A stretch of 64,000 nt of DNA from Polytrichum commune (GCA_950295325.1 OX485805.1:8248501-8312500), one strand, 5' to 3'; positions 21,471-32,930 are shown, counted from the first letter of the stretch. Program-made: numbers and translations. The notes: a model not told the origin generated them from the sequence alone.

Positions 21471-21895
21471 TCAGATCTCCGGTCGGAATCCGGACTCCTC
21501 TGGTCACTATGGTCCCAAGAAACAATCCGGATCTCTCTGCGTGACCTGCCAGGACGGACCTGATCAATCCGGATTGGTTGTGAGGGAGTTTCCGGATTCT
21601 AATCTTATCAAGGACGTCTTCACCGGAAGAAACCACCTATTCTAGAGGGTAGGCGTAGAGGGATGAGTAAGCATTATAGTTAGGACCTAGAGGTACAATC
21701 CGGAAAGGCACACTCCGGAAAAAGGCTAAGAGTGTTCCCAAAAACCAAAAGTCCGGAAACTAGGGTTTCCGGAAATTTGGCTACGGAAGAGGAAATAAGC
21801 AGGTACGGAGAGTTCTAGACCTCCTACACTTCACAGAATCCCTGGACGATACTAGGGTCATCCGGACAAAACCGGATTAGGCACTTAAAACATGC

Positions 21896-22603
21896 CAATC
21901 CGGATATTTTGGTGTTCGCGTGTTCCCACACAATGGATATAGCCTGATAAATATATTTAATGTATTGACAAGATGGATATTCTTTGAGATGAATTGCCAG
22001 AACGGAAGATGACGGTGGTGGTTACAGTTTCTGAAGAATTGCCGATGGTTGTAAGTAAAATTAAGTGGAGTTAATTTGAAGTTATTGCAAGCATAATTCA
22101 TCACAAATAAAGACAGAGATGGTTATTCAAAGATGTTGCCCCGGACATGTTGTCCTGCCTATGAGTTATTGACTACTTGCCAAGCTTTTGAGCTTCACGA
22201 CTGAATTAGGTCCGAGTCCTAGAGTGTTAGCACCTACCTTGAAGATAGGACAGACAACACTCACTACGGAACCATCACGAATGAACTAATAAGAAAGAAA
22301 AAGAATGAGATAAGTTAATATTGAAGAGAGTAAATAATGAGAATCACCATAGAATGTTATTAAGAACCTTAATCCAATGTGACATTAACCCTTATAGACA
22401 CTATCTCAGTCTCCTTTGAGACTTAGTTCTTTGGGTTTTGTTGTTTTGAGTCATAGCAAAAACCTAACTACACATCTATAATACTTACTTTCATTATGAT
22501 ATTAATTATAATATTGGACCAAAATGACTACAGAAAATAAATTATTGCAATTAATGAGTAAGAAGACACACTCACACAGTTCCACATGTCTCCATGTCAA
22601 GAA
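21896..22603. other. AT-rich stretch without a recognisable gene
   Basis: Base composition drops to AT-rich at about 21905, the edge of the CCGGA-rich element. No reading frame of note and no paired repeat was found. Confidence 0.6.
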
Positions 22604-22860
22604 ATCACTATATTCGTTAATTTGGGACTTTTTCGGCATTTTGAGACAGTTACAAATATAAGAACATGGATAAAATCACACAAATTTTGGAGAATGTTGT
22701 AAGATGCAAATACTTTGAAACGGGTGTTCATATCAAGAACCCAATTAAGAACTCATATCAAGATGGTTTAGGTAGGACGACCCAAACATTAGACCATGTT
22801 GTTGTGGTCCACATATAAATATGAGACAAGAGAAAGTCTCAAATTAACGAATATAGTGAT
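22604..22860. mobile_element. Small foldback element (257 bp) with 26-bp inverted ends
   Basis: The left end ATCACTATATTCGTTAATTT (22604 on) and the right end (22835-22860) are inverted copies over 26 bp with one mismatch. The interior is non-coding, as in a MITE. No convincing target duplication flanks it (AAGAA / AGATG), so the superfamily is open; the CACTA-like start may be coincidence. Confidence 0.6.
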
Positions 22861-23039
22861 AGATGTGAAATTGACTTTATCTTGGTAACTTGAAACCCCA
22901 AGTCAATGCAACAAGTCACCCTATTCAAAAGGTTGCACGAACGACCCTATTTGGTTTACATGGCAGCTAAGTTTGACTTGAGCCCACCCACCACAAGGTA
23001 AGCAGTAAATCCTAGGCTTCTACCAAAGGGACTCAAACA

Positions 23040-23420
23040 AACTACACCAATTTCCCCAAAATAGTGTGTCTACTACTAATTCCCAAAACACTCACTATTT
23101 CGCCAAGCCTCAAAATTAATGAGGGTTGAACTTTTGATTTGAGTGATACTAAATTCACAAATACATCCTCATTTACCATACAATCCAAGAAAATTAGTGC
23201 GTGGTCTAAGGTATTTGTGGAGTGGTAACCAAAAAAATCGTATGCAAAAGTGATTATTGTCAGGATGAATAATGCCATGATGAACATTGCTTCCTAGATC
23301 TTTTGGTGCCACTAATTAAGTCCATAGCGTAAAGAAATATAGTATCACCTTCACTAACTTCTACCACTCGTTATTAGCCCTCCCTCGCTCACAAATCGGG
23401 ATAATGAGTGTAGAGCCAAA
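23040..23420 (+). repeat. Dispersed repeat, left copy of an inverted pair
   Basis: Blocks CAAAATTAATGAGGGTT (about 23111), GAGTGATACTAAATTCAC, CCTAGATCTTTTGGTGCCAC (about 23295) and CCCTCCCTCGCTCAC (about 23380) recur in reverse order and complement at 30330-30740. Similarity is obvious but eroded. The short open frame on the minus strand here has no known relative. It is probably a non-coding transposon relic. Confidence 0.65.
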
Positions 23421-23476
23421 TGGGCTCAGTGTGTATGTTTGACAAATTTCGTTTGACGTTCAAATTCAAATCCAAA

Positions 23477-23670
23477 GTGTCACGTGACGTTTTCAAAAAC
23501 AAAAATGCATGTTAATTGACATCTACAGTTTCTTTCATAATGTCACCTCAAATATCATATGCATGGCAGTTTGTGTCAGTTCAATTTCTAAAGTGTCAAC
23601 TGACGTGTGGGTTTTTTCTTCACAAGTCACACTACATGTCAAAACCTAAATTGTGTGTGTCAATTGACGT
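23477..23670. promoter_or_regulatory. Three GTGTCANNTGACGT motifs
   Basis: GTGTCACGTGACGT (23477-23490), GTGTCAACTGACGT (23593-23606) and GTGTCAATTGACGT (23657-23670) share the frame GTGTCA-NN-TGACGT. TGACGT is a plant bZIP (TGA factor) core, and the first copy includes a CACGTG G-box. No gene start is identified downstream, so a regulatory role is unproven; the motifs may be an internal repeat. Confidence 0.35.
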
Positions 23671-25268
23671 GCAATTCATTTTTGCTTGTCAAATGTCAAA
23701 AACTTGCAAAAAAACGTTGTCAAAAATATACACTGAAAGGGGCTCATGGACGCCAACATATTTTCCTTTTCGTTGGATCGAGGTGGTCGGGGGGTTGGGA
23801 ATAGTGTGGCCCACACTAAATTAGGTGTAGAGTAGTAACTCACTAGAAAGCAAGCGGCACGAGTGGTGGGTCCCATGCAGGAGACTCGGAGGTCTAACTT
23901 ATCCCCTCTCCTCATGAGGCGGTAGCTGGACGGACGAGTCAATTACGCTACACATATTCTAAATATTAAAAAATGAATAAACTCAACAAAATAAAGAAAG
24001 CGTGTAAACCTTACTATTAATCACGTCATGGAGAAAAGTCAACTCTAAAATGGTAAACTTTAAATAGTTTCAGGTTAAAAGTTACGAATTCAGGGACGCA
24101 TCAAAGCTCCAAGTTCGGATCCACCCCATACAGCGGTAGTTGGGAAGTTTCATCCGGCGACAAGCTCTCATCCATCAAACTTCATCCAAGAGCCTCGTTC
24201 GTCGATGATTTTGTGGTGGTCACGAAAGGTGGTCCCTTCTCCTTCCCAAAATATTCTTTCATGTGGGGAAACTCTTTTTTCAATGAACAGGGAGGGAGAG
24301 CCACCCACCAGTTATTAATGAACCGGTTGAGTTTTAGAAATAACCAGTTGAAAGTCCATCAAGACTTAGGAACATTGAAACGGTTCATCAAACACACTGA
24401 AATAAGTCAGTCGCATTTGGTTCTTCCTTAGGAGCGGCCTCCCTTGGATCATTTGGTGCCAAAGAAATGATATGGTATTCAATGATCTTCAGTGGCCCAT
24501 TGAGAAAACACTTCAAGTCATTTGGGACACCTTTGCAGGGCTATGGTAGGATCGAGTGGGAATAGATTAGTGTCCAAGGAGATTTATGGGCATAATCGGT
24601 TGAAGTCTTTGTCTCTTCTCTTTCAATCTCTACACTTCCACCTATTCCTCCACAACTACCACAAATGTGAAGAACATGTTCACTTCAACTAGTGTCGAAT
24701 CTAAAACTTGAAATGTACGTTTACAAAACATGCCAAAAATTAGTGATTGAAACTTTAATGGTTAGGCACTTCGGAGTCCATCACAAAGGGTAAAAACCAT
24801 GCGCAAATGAACATTTTAGCTCCTCCTCTTCACATTATCTCTACTATTTCTCTCCCCACGCTTCCACCTACTCCACCACAAATACTACAAATGTGAAAAA
24901 AACACGTCTAATTCAACCCAATGTTGAAATCTAAAATGTGTGATTGAAACTTTGGATGATTGCAAAATTAGTGATTGAAACTTTAAGGGTTGCGCACTTT
25001 GTAGTTCATCACAAAGGGCATAAGCCATCTCCGAATTTAGGTCGTCAATGGAAATATGCTCTTATTAAGAATATTTCATCAATTACGAGTCTAGAAGGAG
25101 TTACCAACTGAAATAATCTAGAACTTCAAAGTCCAAGTATGTTGAATGTGGAGTTCCACATAACATTGTTCTTACATATGAAATGACCCTAATTCCTTTA
25201 CCCCAAATTGGAGAATCCAATTACCAAGATCCTCGCAAAAAACCAATTGGGACCCATACATATAATAA
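23671..25268. other. Stretch without a recognisable gene
   Basis: Short open frames only. Repeated phrases such as GATTGAAACTTTAA..GGTT..GCACTT..GTC/TTCATCACAAAGGG occur at about 24745-24790 and 24968-25018, a diverged local duplication of about 250 bp. Nothing else can be named. Confidence 0.5.
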
Positions 25269-25289
25269 TTGGTGATCTTGAAATACTAC

Positions 25290-25634
25290 CATCTTCTCAT
25301 TCTACCACAACATAAGATCATCGTTGCCTACTGCACCTCAAATCACATACTTGCCATTGAAACTAGACGATGTACGGTTATCCATGTCTCTAGAGATACT
25401 AGACTATGCCACTTTTGCTCCTACAATGCAACTGAAAATGAGGCACGTTTCGTGTTGGAATGTCCCCTATACAACCCCACTGGAGATCAGTTTACATCAC
25501 TATTTGAAAATGAAGTTCTAGAGAGCCTAAAGTCTTTCTTTCAATCATCCCAACAAGTTAACATTAGCCTCTATCTCACAAATGCTATTGCACTCCACCA
25601 ATTAGGAGATTTAACCGGTTTGAAACCATCATGA
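25290..25634 (+). pseudogene. LINE ORF2 C-terminal remnant with Cys/His motif
   Basis: The frame reads CTSNHILAIETRR, TRLCHFCSYNATENEARFVLECPLYN and then SLKSFFQSSQQVNISLYL to the stop. A CxxC followed by H/C spacing and 'LECPLY' is the pattern at the very end of many LINE-type reverse transcriptases. Only this tail remains; RT upstream is missing, as expected of a 5'-truncated insertion. Where the remnant starts is unclear. Confidence 0.6.
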
Positions 25635-28286
25635 TATACTTTCAGTCTCGTTAGCCTTTTAAGCTTCCCAGACTTTAAAATCTATTCCATTTCATTGGAC
25701 CGTCACATAATTAAATATTGTCTATGAGAATATTCCATCACTTACAAGTACATAAGAAGTTATAAATTGAAAAGTACTATAGTTCAAGAGTCAAAGTTAG
25801 TTGAGTGCAGTGTCCCATGTAACATTGTTTATTTAATGATGTGATTCTATTCCCTTGCCCTAGGTCAGCCAATCACATTATCAAGATCCTAGCATAAACC
25901 CATTAGAACCCATACGTTAGAGTTATATATGAATTAAAGCAATTGAAACCATGGGTTTAGCCTAACATTATTCAGCATAATTATGGGATGTTAGGAGCCT
26001 TGTTTTAGATCCTAAACTTCAACTCTACAATGTTTTAAATCCTTAACTTCTAGAGAGGCCCATTTTGGGTTTATAAATGACTTTTGAAAGAAAATTCATC
26101 CAAAAGGAAGGTGCTACGAAGGTCACAATAGGCATCATTGTGTTCCTCTTAAACTTTTTTTGTCGATGGCGATGATCCCATTTCAATATGAAAATATGGT
26201 TGTCACAATAATCATTTAAAGTCAAGAATGAAGTAACATTTTCCTTTGATTATATACTACTATATATAGCAACTTCATATTATTTTGATTGGAACTTGTC
26301 AATATTCTATGGACTTGTTTTCTTACCTTGGAATATATATCTATTCTTTATATGATCTCTAGAGTTTGGACCATAGTTCTATCACAATTGTTTGAAGTTT
26401 AATGATTCTAAATTGATTTTAAACAAGTCATGAGAATGACTAAATATCGTTACTACATCGATGTGATCTTAAAGTCATTAGCAACAACTTTCGGTTTAGA
26501 TACAATGAAAATTGAACTCTAGAAAGCTTACTTTTCAGATGAATTGATGAAACCCACAACGTGCTCCAAAAAGTTAAGGGTTACGATGAAAAGAGGAAGT
26601 GCCAAAAAATTTCACCCAACTTTCAAAATAGGCTCCGATATACAACGATTTGAAGAGCTCCTAATAGAGGTAAGGGTCAACCCCACGGTTTCATCCCTCG
26701 TTTGAGGGACTTTATGGATAACTCTATAGACGGATCTTCAGCCGGATTATGGAGATTGCATGGTTTTTTTTAATGCGAAACCCGTGTTTGGAGCAAGGCC
26801 CTAACTAAGAATTGGAAAGAGTAAGCACATGGGGTTGTTAAGAAACCCTAAGCACCTCTGAAACAACAATCTTGTTGAGTTTGTATCAACAAATTAGGGC
26901 TACTTCACATTATGGCCGAAGGTCAAGAGGCCGTCGATTTTCATCAATCAGACTGCAAGAAACCAAGAATTTAGCCTCTCGACCCTTCACACTAGAGGCC
27001 AAAGTCCAAAGGTTGTCGTTCTCCAAAATGCTTGCATGGCCGTACTTTTTGACCAAGGTGACGGGCTCTCGAAGGAAGTTTGGGTCGGACAGGAATGGAA
27101 ACCCAAAGTATGGTCGAGAGGCCGTTGATTTGTTTTATTAATTGGTCTTTAAATTGGAGGGGTTGTTTTGGGTAGGGAATAAAGTGGGATGCTCCTTCTT
27201 CCTTTGGACTTTGGGCTTGGCCTTTGGAGGCTTCATACTATATGGACTAAGAGAAGCGACCATGCACCAAAAAGTGGATGTGCTGGTTTTTCTAATATAT
27301 GTCCAAAAAAGGCAAACTTGGGAATTTTTCTTTGTGTTTGACCTTCTCCCCTTCTTCGTCCCTTCTTTCCTTGTAACTATGAAAAATGTTTGCCCCCCCC
27401 CCCCCCAAAAAAAAAACACTTCTCTGGCATGGTCCCTTGAGATTTGCAACTAGAGAACATTTTTTGCCTCTTCCACTACAAAACTTGTTGGACCATGACA
27501 ATGGATAATGTAGGCCTAAAAACGTGCCTTTTGGGGACCTCAAGCTCCATGATCACTCTTACATTGTTTTCTTGATGTAAACTGAAGTGGTCCCAAGACG
27601 AGTTCACCGGCTAATCACATATTTTAGAGGAGCAAGGGATGACTTCATGGTCCATGATATAAACAACCCCTTAGGCGTACAAGTTGCATTGTAAACAAAC
27701 AAACATCTTCCTGCACCTTTTTTTGCATCCACAATGGTGAAACCATGATCTAATAGTTGGAAGCATATTATTTTTGGAAATAAAAAGAAGATATTCAAAG
27801 AGCTTCTTATCAACGGTAGGATGTTGTGTTTAGGGCCACTTTCAAGGGGGTTTTAAAACTACATAGAGAGGTTGGGAGCATGAAGAAAAGAGCCTTTTTC
27901 CATTGATGGGGAGCCTCTTACTCATGCTTGTTCACTCAAGGCCACTTTAAATTTCAACTTTTACTCTTCAACTTTCAAATTGAGAGTTTAAACATGTTAC
28001 TTGGCTTACAATGCTCAAATGCAATACAAGTAGCATGCATGTCATGGGCCGTTGGAAACTTGTCCCACGTCATTTGAAAATATGCAAATCTATCATAGTG
28101 GCATATGTGCATTGTTCTTTCATTGGTGTAAGATGATAACCTATGGCTTGTATGGTGGTTGTAATGGTGCCTTGATGGATTCCACAAGGATTACCTACAA
28201 CATGCTCTTGGTCAATTATGAGAACTTCTCAGTCATAATCTTTGAACTATCTCAAGAAGGTCGCTTGAGAATGTTGAGAGTTTAAG
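25635..28286. other. AT-rich stretch without a recognisable gene
   Basis: No reading frame with known motifs. A run of 14 C followed by 10 A lies at 27393-27416. The phrases around 25080-25210 (ATATTTCATCAATTAC, GAGTTCCACATAACATTGTT) recur at 25725-25830, showing a second diverged local duplication flanking the LINE tail. Confidence 0.5.
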
Positions 28287-28846
28287 CCATGCCTCCTAAA
28301 AAATGGCATATGCCACCTTTTGCCACTTTTAGCTTAAAAGTGGCAGACTGGGCGAATTAAAAGTGGCGTTGGTTCATTGCATGTTTTGTTTGCGCTCGAA
28401 TTTTGGTTAGGCGATTATGTTGCTTGCTATGGAAGATACCCTCCAACGCCAAGTTGGTGAGTGAAGTTCAATTTGCATTCTTCTCCCATTTGAGAATGGA
28501 AACACTAGTAGAAAATTATGCCCAAAAAAACCGTCGCCGAAATTGGATGCGATTCTTTTGACAAACCTTATTTGCAATCGCTAAACAACTACATATTTTT
28601 CTTTTTTGTTCTACAACCGCATTAAAAAAATTGGGGAGTGTAATATATTGTTGGAAAAAGGTCTTGAGAATATATTTCCAATGGTATATTACACGCCCCC
28701 AAATTTCTAAAATGTCAGTCACTAAACCAAAACCATCAGCACACACACAACAAGCGCGATAAAAATTAAAAGTGACACTTCGGCAAGCTTAAAAGTGGCA
28801 CAAGGTGACACTAAGACGGGAATTTGCCACTTCTTAGGAGGCATGG
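28287..28846. mobile_element. TIR element (560 bp) with TTTAAG flanks
   Basis: Perfect 13-bp inverted ends CCATGCCTCCTAA / TTAGGAGGCATGG, extended by further inverted blocks (ATGGCA, GTGCCAC / AAAAGTGGCA). Identical TTTAAG hexamers abut both ends (28281-28286 and 28847-28852). No transposase is encoded. The family cannot be named from ends and duplication length alone. Confidence 0.72.
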
Positions 28847-29389
28847 TTTAAGCTCTAGCTTTATGGGTCCCAAGCCAATCATGGGCATTCATGCATTCCT
28901 TGGCTTGTCAATATAATTCTTCTTTTGTAGTACCATTCCCCACTTGATATCTCACTTTGAGCATGGGTACTTCCTAGTTGCTCAAACAATAGGGAGCTTC
29001 TAGATTGGTCAACGTTTTGAACCCCTTTTGAACTTTGGACAAAAGCTTTTCAAGTCGAGAGAGAGAGAGAGAGCTTCACCTTGACCATAATTGCGAGCTC
29101 ATATGTGAACCCAAGACATGGCTATGGGACAAATGTTGTTGTCTCCATCGGAGGTGGTCCCTATTAATAATGGCAAATGTAAGACATGTAGGCCCTGCAC
29201 CTCAACCCATTACGAGTTTATCTTAAGACGTAAAGTCTTCACACATTCTTAAATTAAGGCTCAAGGTTGCACAATATTCTTCCATTGCTTAACTTTTGAT
29301 GCTTGCATCAAAGTGCATTTAGATTCTAATCATGTGGAACACCTTGAGAGCATTATAGTGTGGAGTAGTTCATAAAATTTTAATACATC

Positions 29390-29480
29390 GTCCAATCTCA
29401 TTTAAACATATGTCTTTATGGTGTTTGTACTTTGATTCTCACCTAACTACACTCCAATCAAATATAGGTGTTTGACTTCA
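29390..29480 (+). repeat. Dispersed repeat copy (AAACATATGTCTTT..TATAGGTGT)
   Basis: The order TTTAAACATATGTCTTTATGGTGT, then CACCTAACTACACTCC, then AATATAGGTGT recurs at 49105-49195 in the same orientation and at 46145-46240 in the opposite one, with decay. Part of it is also seen at 47535-47575. Confidence 0.55.
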
Positions 29481-30329
29481 AAAACACTTAAATAACACCC
29501 ACATACCCGTAATTTAATTCGTTGGTGGCCGCACAAATAAAACCTAACAAATACTTAAGCTAACACTTCTCCCTATGACTCCCTAGCATTGATTACCCAT
29601 AATCAAGGGTGTGGCTGGGGCCTTTGACTTTCAACAATGCTAAGATATGTGGGCCTTATTTGGTAATTTATTTGAATCGAACACCTATCGTGACACCTAT
29701 ACTTGAGTGGTGTGTGATTAAGTTGGATCTAAGATTGGAGCCCAACAGTACATGAGTTTAAAACATATTGGACTACCGTAGTACCATAGCTGGTTCGTTC
29801 AAAAATAATTCTAAAAATAAAAAACGTAAAAATTATGAAATTATGAAGATAGAAAAACGAAAATAAAATAAATTAATTTTTGCAATCTTTTGGTGTTTCT
29901 AAGCCATTTAAGGTCATTTTTACTGATTTTTTTGCTAAAAATGAAAATTGAGAAATTCAGTTTTTTGAGAGGCGAACCTTATTTTTTCAAAATAAATAAA
30001 TATTCATTCGCCAGGGGACGAACCAGCTATTGTGTTACGGTATGTGCTCAAAATTTGTCTCCATTCTACATTCATTTGTCAACACAATTGGGAGTACCTA
30101 TATATATCCATTCAAAGAATCAACACACATGCACTTAGAATAATGATAACTCTATCAAAAGACTTTTAATTTTCAACTTGAGATTTGGTGATGCTTCATC
30201 ATAGATTTGCTCATGCCACACAATTTCAGATATTGAACAAATGATTGGTAGGAGTCAGAGAACGTGAATAAAAGAGCCACTTAACACCCACATACGTTTT
30301 TAGCTTACCGTACTCAAAATTTATCTCTA
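29481..30329. other. AT-rich stretch without a recognisable gene
   Basis: A/T-rich with short open frames. TATGTGCTCAAAATTTGTCTCCATTCTACA (30044 on, described by position) recurs in diverged form at about 30305-30335, and CTATATCAAAA(A)GACTTT..TTTTCAAC recurs at about 30150 and 30828. The 29.9-30.9 kb DNA therefore contains a diverged duplication. Confidence 0.5.
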
Positions 30330-30740
30330 TTCTACACTGAATACATTGATTATCCGATTAGTGAGGGAGGGTTGATAGTGAGCAAGGGAAATCAATGAAG
30401 GTGATACTAAATTTCTCTACGCTATGAAACTAGTGCCACCAAAAGATCTAGGAAACACTGTTCATCACGGCACTATTCACAGTGTCAACATTCTCTGAAA
30501 GTACCGACACTTTTCATCATGGCACTATTCATTGACAACACACGTGTTTGCAAATCTTTTTTTTTGAATCTTTTTTCTTTTTGATTTTTTAAAATCATTT
30601 CACAAGCACTTTAGAGCACACAATACGTCTCTTTAAATATATGGTAAATGAGCACGTATTCATGGATTTAGTATCACTCGATAAAGATCTCAGCCCTCAC
30701 TAATTTTGAAACTTGACAAAATAAGATGTGTTTTGGGATT
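30330..30740 (-). repeat. Dispersed repeat, right copy of an inverted pair
   Basis: Complement of 23040-23420 in reverse order: GTGAGGGAGGG (30361), GAAGGTGATACTAAATTTC (30395), GCCACCAAAAGATCTAGGAA (30433) and ATATGGTAAATGAG (30639), then TTTAGTATCACTC and CCCTCACTAATTTTG. The interior differs in spacing. Confidence 0.65.
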
Positions 30741-31084
30741 AATCAATGCAGCCACTACAATCGGGAGGACATGGATATCCCATTTACGACGAATGAACAC
30801 ACATGTGCACTTCCAATAATCATAACTATATCAAAAAGACTTTCGATTTTCAACCCGATTTTTAGTGACGCTTCATCGTAGATGTGCTCACACAACACAA
30901 AGTTTCAATGTGTAAAGATGATCACTAGAACTCGGAGACTATTGAAAGTGAGCCACGAAACTCCCACATATAGCTTAGCTTATCAGAAGCTCTCTCTCTC
31001 TCTTACACTCATGAGAGAGAGGGAGAGCTCTAGTGTAAAAGCGACCCTAACAATCCGGATAGCCAGACACAAGACGACGTAGAT

Positions 31085-31339
31085 GATGGCGGGCCCCGCA
31101 CCCCGCACCCCGCTCCCCCGGCGCCCTCGGGGCGCAGCAGCCAGCCAGCTCAGCACTCCCCGGTCTCCCAGCGCCTTACCGACCGTCCGATCCTCCGATC
31201 CCAGGCCCTGAATCGACGGCTGTCCACGAATTGGCTCCCCTGTCCTCTCCCAATGCGATTCACAGCCCCTCCTAAGCCTTTCCTTTGCGATTGCAAGCAC
31301 TTCCCCCTCCGCTCTTCGCATGACATTCTAACGACCCAG
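31085..31339 (+). promoter_or_regulatory. GC-rich promoter/5' exon of the small membrane-protein gene
   Basis: An abrupt rise in GC and CpG over AT-rich surroundings begins at about 31085. A CT/GA microsatellite (30990-31025) lies just upstream. The stretch ends in a good donor, CCCAG|GTGAGT at 31339/31340. An ATG at 31253 is open to that donor (MRFTAPPKPF...), so the exon may be coding or may hold an upstream frame. The block 31207-31530 is duplicated at 33057-33360. Confidence 0.5.
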
Positions 31340-31481
31340 GTGAGTACACTCCAATCCTTGCCTTAAATCCTTTCTGTTCGTCGCCCTGCATCCAAACTCC
31401 AAGGTTTGCATTTTGCATTTGGATTTTGATCCGCGCACTCGCCGTTACCTCCGTCACTTTCGTTGCTTGTGTGGAGAATGA

Positions 31482-32312
31482 ATGGCGAAGTTTCGGCAGG
31501 GTTTGGGATTGACTCAAGTGAGGGAGAGCATGGTCCAAATCCTGAATCCTTATGTCGTTTGAATCGCCGGGGTTTAGGGTTTAGGTTGTCATGTTAGTTG
31601 TGGATCTCACGGAATGATGCATTGGTAGGCTCTCTGGGAGGAGGTGTTGCCACTTTTGGGGGGCTTGACGTTCTATTAGGTACTTCCCGTCGGGATATGC
31701 TAAATATTCAAAACGGTGTCCTATGTCCTCCTTATATGACGATGATGATGTTGTATCATGTGGAAGTCATTTTGAATCGGAGGATAAGAGACTGGTTTTT
31801 TCCTCGTAACAAATCTAGCCAGAAGCAACATAATATCCCAGATGATAAATAAAAGTTCAAATGGCCCGTTTCAAGTAGAATGTTTTGACTTGCTAGGTTT
31901 TTGCATGGTTAGTAGATTGGTACGTTGGTGATGTTCTGGGGCTCCTTGCAGATGTGTTGTGTTTTGGGATTGTGTAATAGCGAAGTGGGAGATTGATAAC
32001 GTACTTTGGATCAAGAGGTCACGGAGGCACCGGGTGGCACTGGAGGAGTGGGAGAAGAATGTGGACCGCAAGCGCAAGCAGAGTTTGTCTGTCAAGAACG
32101 AGATCTACCAGCTCATAGGGTTTTATAGTGTGTTCCAGGGCGTGTTGCTCACCGCCGTCTCGCAGTCCAGCCTATTTCACTGCAATAACTGGTGGACTGC
32201 CTTTTTCTTGTCTGCGTTTGCTTCGATTGTGTGCATCGCGGGAGTGATTCAGAAGTTTCACACCATCTGGGGTTGGGAGAAGACCATCAGATCCGAAGAC
32301 AGCGCTCGCAAG
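31482..32312 (+). CDS. Small two-helix membrane protein, exon structure partly inferred
   Basis: The best coding part is at about 31959-32312: KWEIDNVLWIKRSRRHRVALEEWEK and KRKQSLSVKNEIYQLIG, then two hydrophobic segments (GFYSVFQGVLLTAVSQ and WWTAFFLSAFASIVCIAGVI) and FHTIWGWEKTIRSEDSARK, ending at a donor AAG|GTATCC (32312/32313). No ATG starts this exon, so it is spliced to an upstream one; acceptors fit at 31951/31952 or 31980/31981. A likely first coding exon begins at ATG 31482 (MAKFRQGLGLTQVRESM, open to 31562); its donor is not settled. The basic N-side plus two helices suggests a membrane protein. I believe similar plant proteins of unknown function exist, but cannot name one. Later exons are unclear because the end module is repeated downstream. 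Confidence 0.55.
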
Positions 32313-32930
32313 GTATCCTCCCTCCTCCCTCTCCGACCTTGAATCAATCGACCTCATCAAACGTTTCTTTCTTCACAAATTTTTTTTGAACAGAGTCTCT
32401 TAAGCTTCATCGTGTTCGATGAATGAGCATGTGCCTGTTATGTCTTTCAAGAATTCTAGTTTATTACCCAAAACAATGCTTTTCAACGCTGGAGAAGACC
32501 ATCAAACACTTCCATTCTTGACATAGCTGCCCCCAAGGTTAGCCTAGTCAGCTTCGACCTTCAATCGACCTCATCCTGAACAGAGTCTCTTAAGCGTCAT
32601 CTCGTTCGATGAATTAGCATGTGCCCATTAGGTCTTTCAAGTTTTCCAGTCTGTTACAAGAATGGTAGTCTTTTTTTTCAGCTGGAGCAGACCACCGGTA
32701 CCGAAGACATCACTAGCAAGGTTAACTGCTTAGCCCTCCTCCCTCTCCAATCTATTTCTTATTTTATTTTCACCCTGAATGTTAGCCAAGCCTCCTCTGA
32801 CCTTCAACCAACCTCATTCAGAACATAGTCTCTTAACCTTCATCGTGCTCGATGAATGAGCATGTGCCCATCATGTCGTTTTAGAGTACTAGTTGGTTAC
32901 AAGAATGGTACAGTCGTCCAAGCTGGAGTT
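32271..32930 (+). repeat. Tandem triplication of an exon end plus intron module
   Basis: Three diverged copies start at about 32271, 32489 and 32679. Each has GGAGAAGACCATC (or GAGCAGACCACC), CCGAAGAC or a relic, GCAAGGT, CTTCGACCTTCAATCGACCTCAT, GAACAGAGTCTCTTAAG, CATCGTGTTCGATGAATGAGCATGTGCC and CTTTCAAG..TTCTAGT. A fourth partial start is at about 32917 (CAAGCTGGAG). The first copy is the real exon end of the membrane-protein gene; the others have lost coding sense. Confidence 0.75.

Larger units (their letters stand above)
20559..21895 (+). repeat. CCGGA-saturated 3' non-coding region
   Basis: No coding sequence is visible after the stop at 20556-20558. Counted by eye, CCGGA occurs about 26 times on the plus strand between 20.64 and 21.90 kb, where about one would be expected by chance. 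The enrichment stops abruptly at about 21905. AATAAA-like sequences occur near 20632 and 20841. The region contains a diverged direct repeat (21028-21200 and 21301-21470). It is probably the 3' untranslated part and LTR of the same element as the coding frame. Confidence 0.6.

Noticed and set aside
23740-23950. Possible tRNA or SINE in a GC-richer block
   Set aside because: I looked for A and B boxes and a cloverleaf on both strands; only a weak B-box-like word was found and no acceptor stem pairs.
30983-31538. Minus-strand open frames of 112 and 88 codons
   Set aside because: They overlap the GC-rich first exon of the membrane-protein gene, and their counterpart in the 33-kb duplicate differs in length; no domain was recognised.
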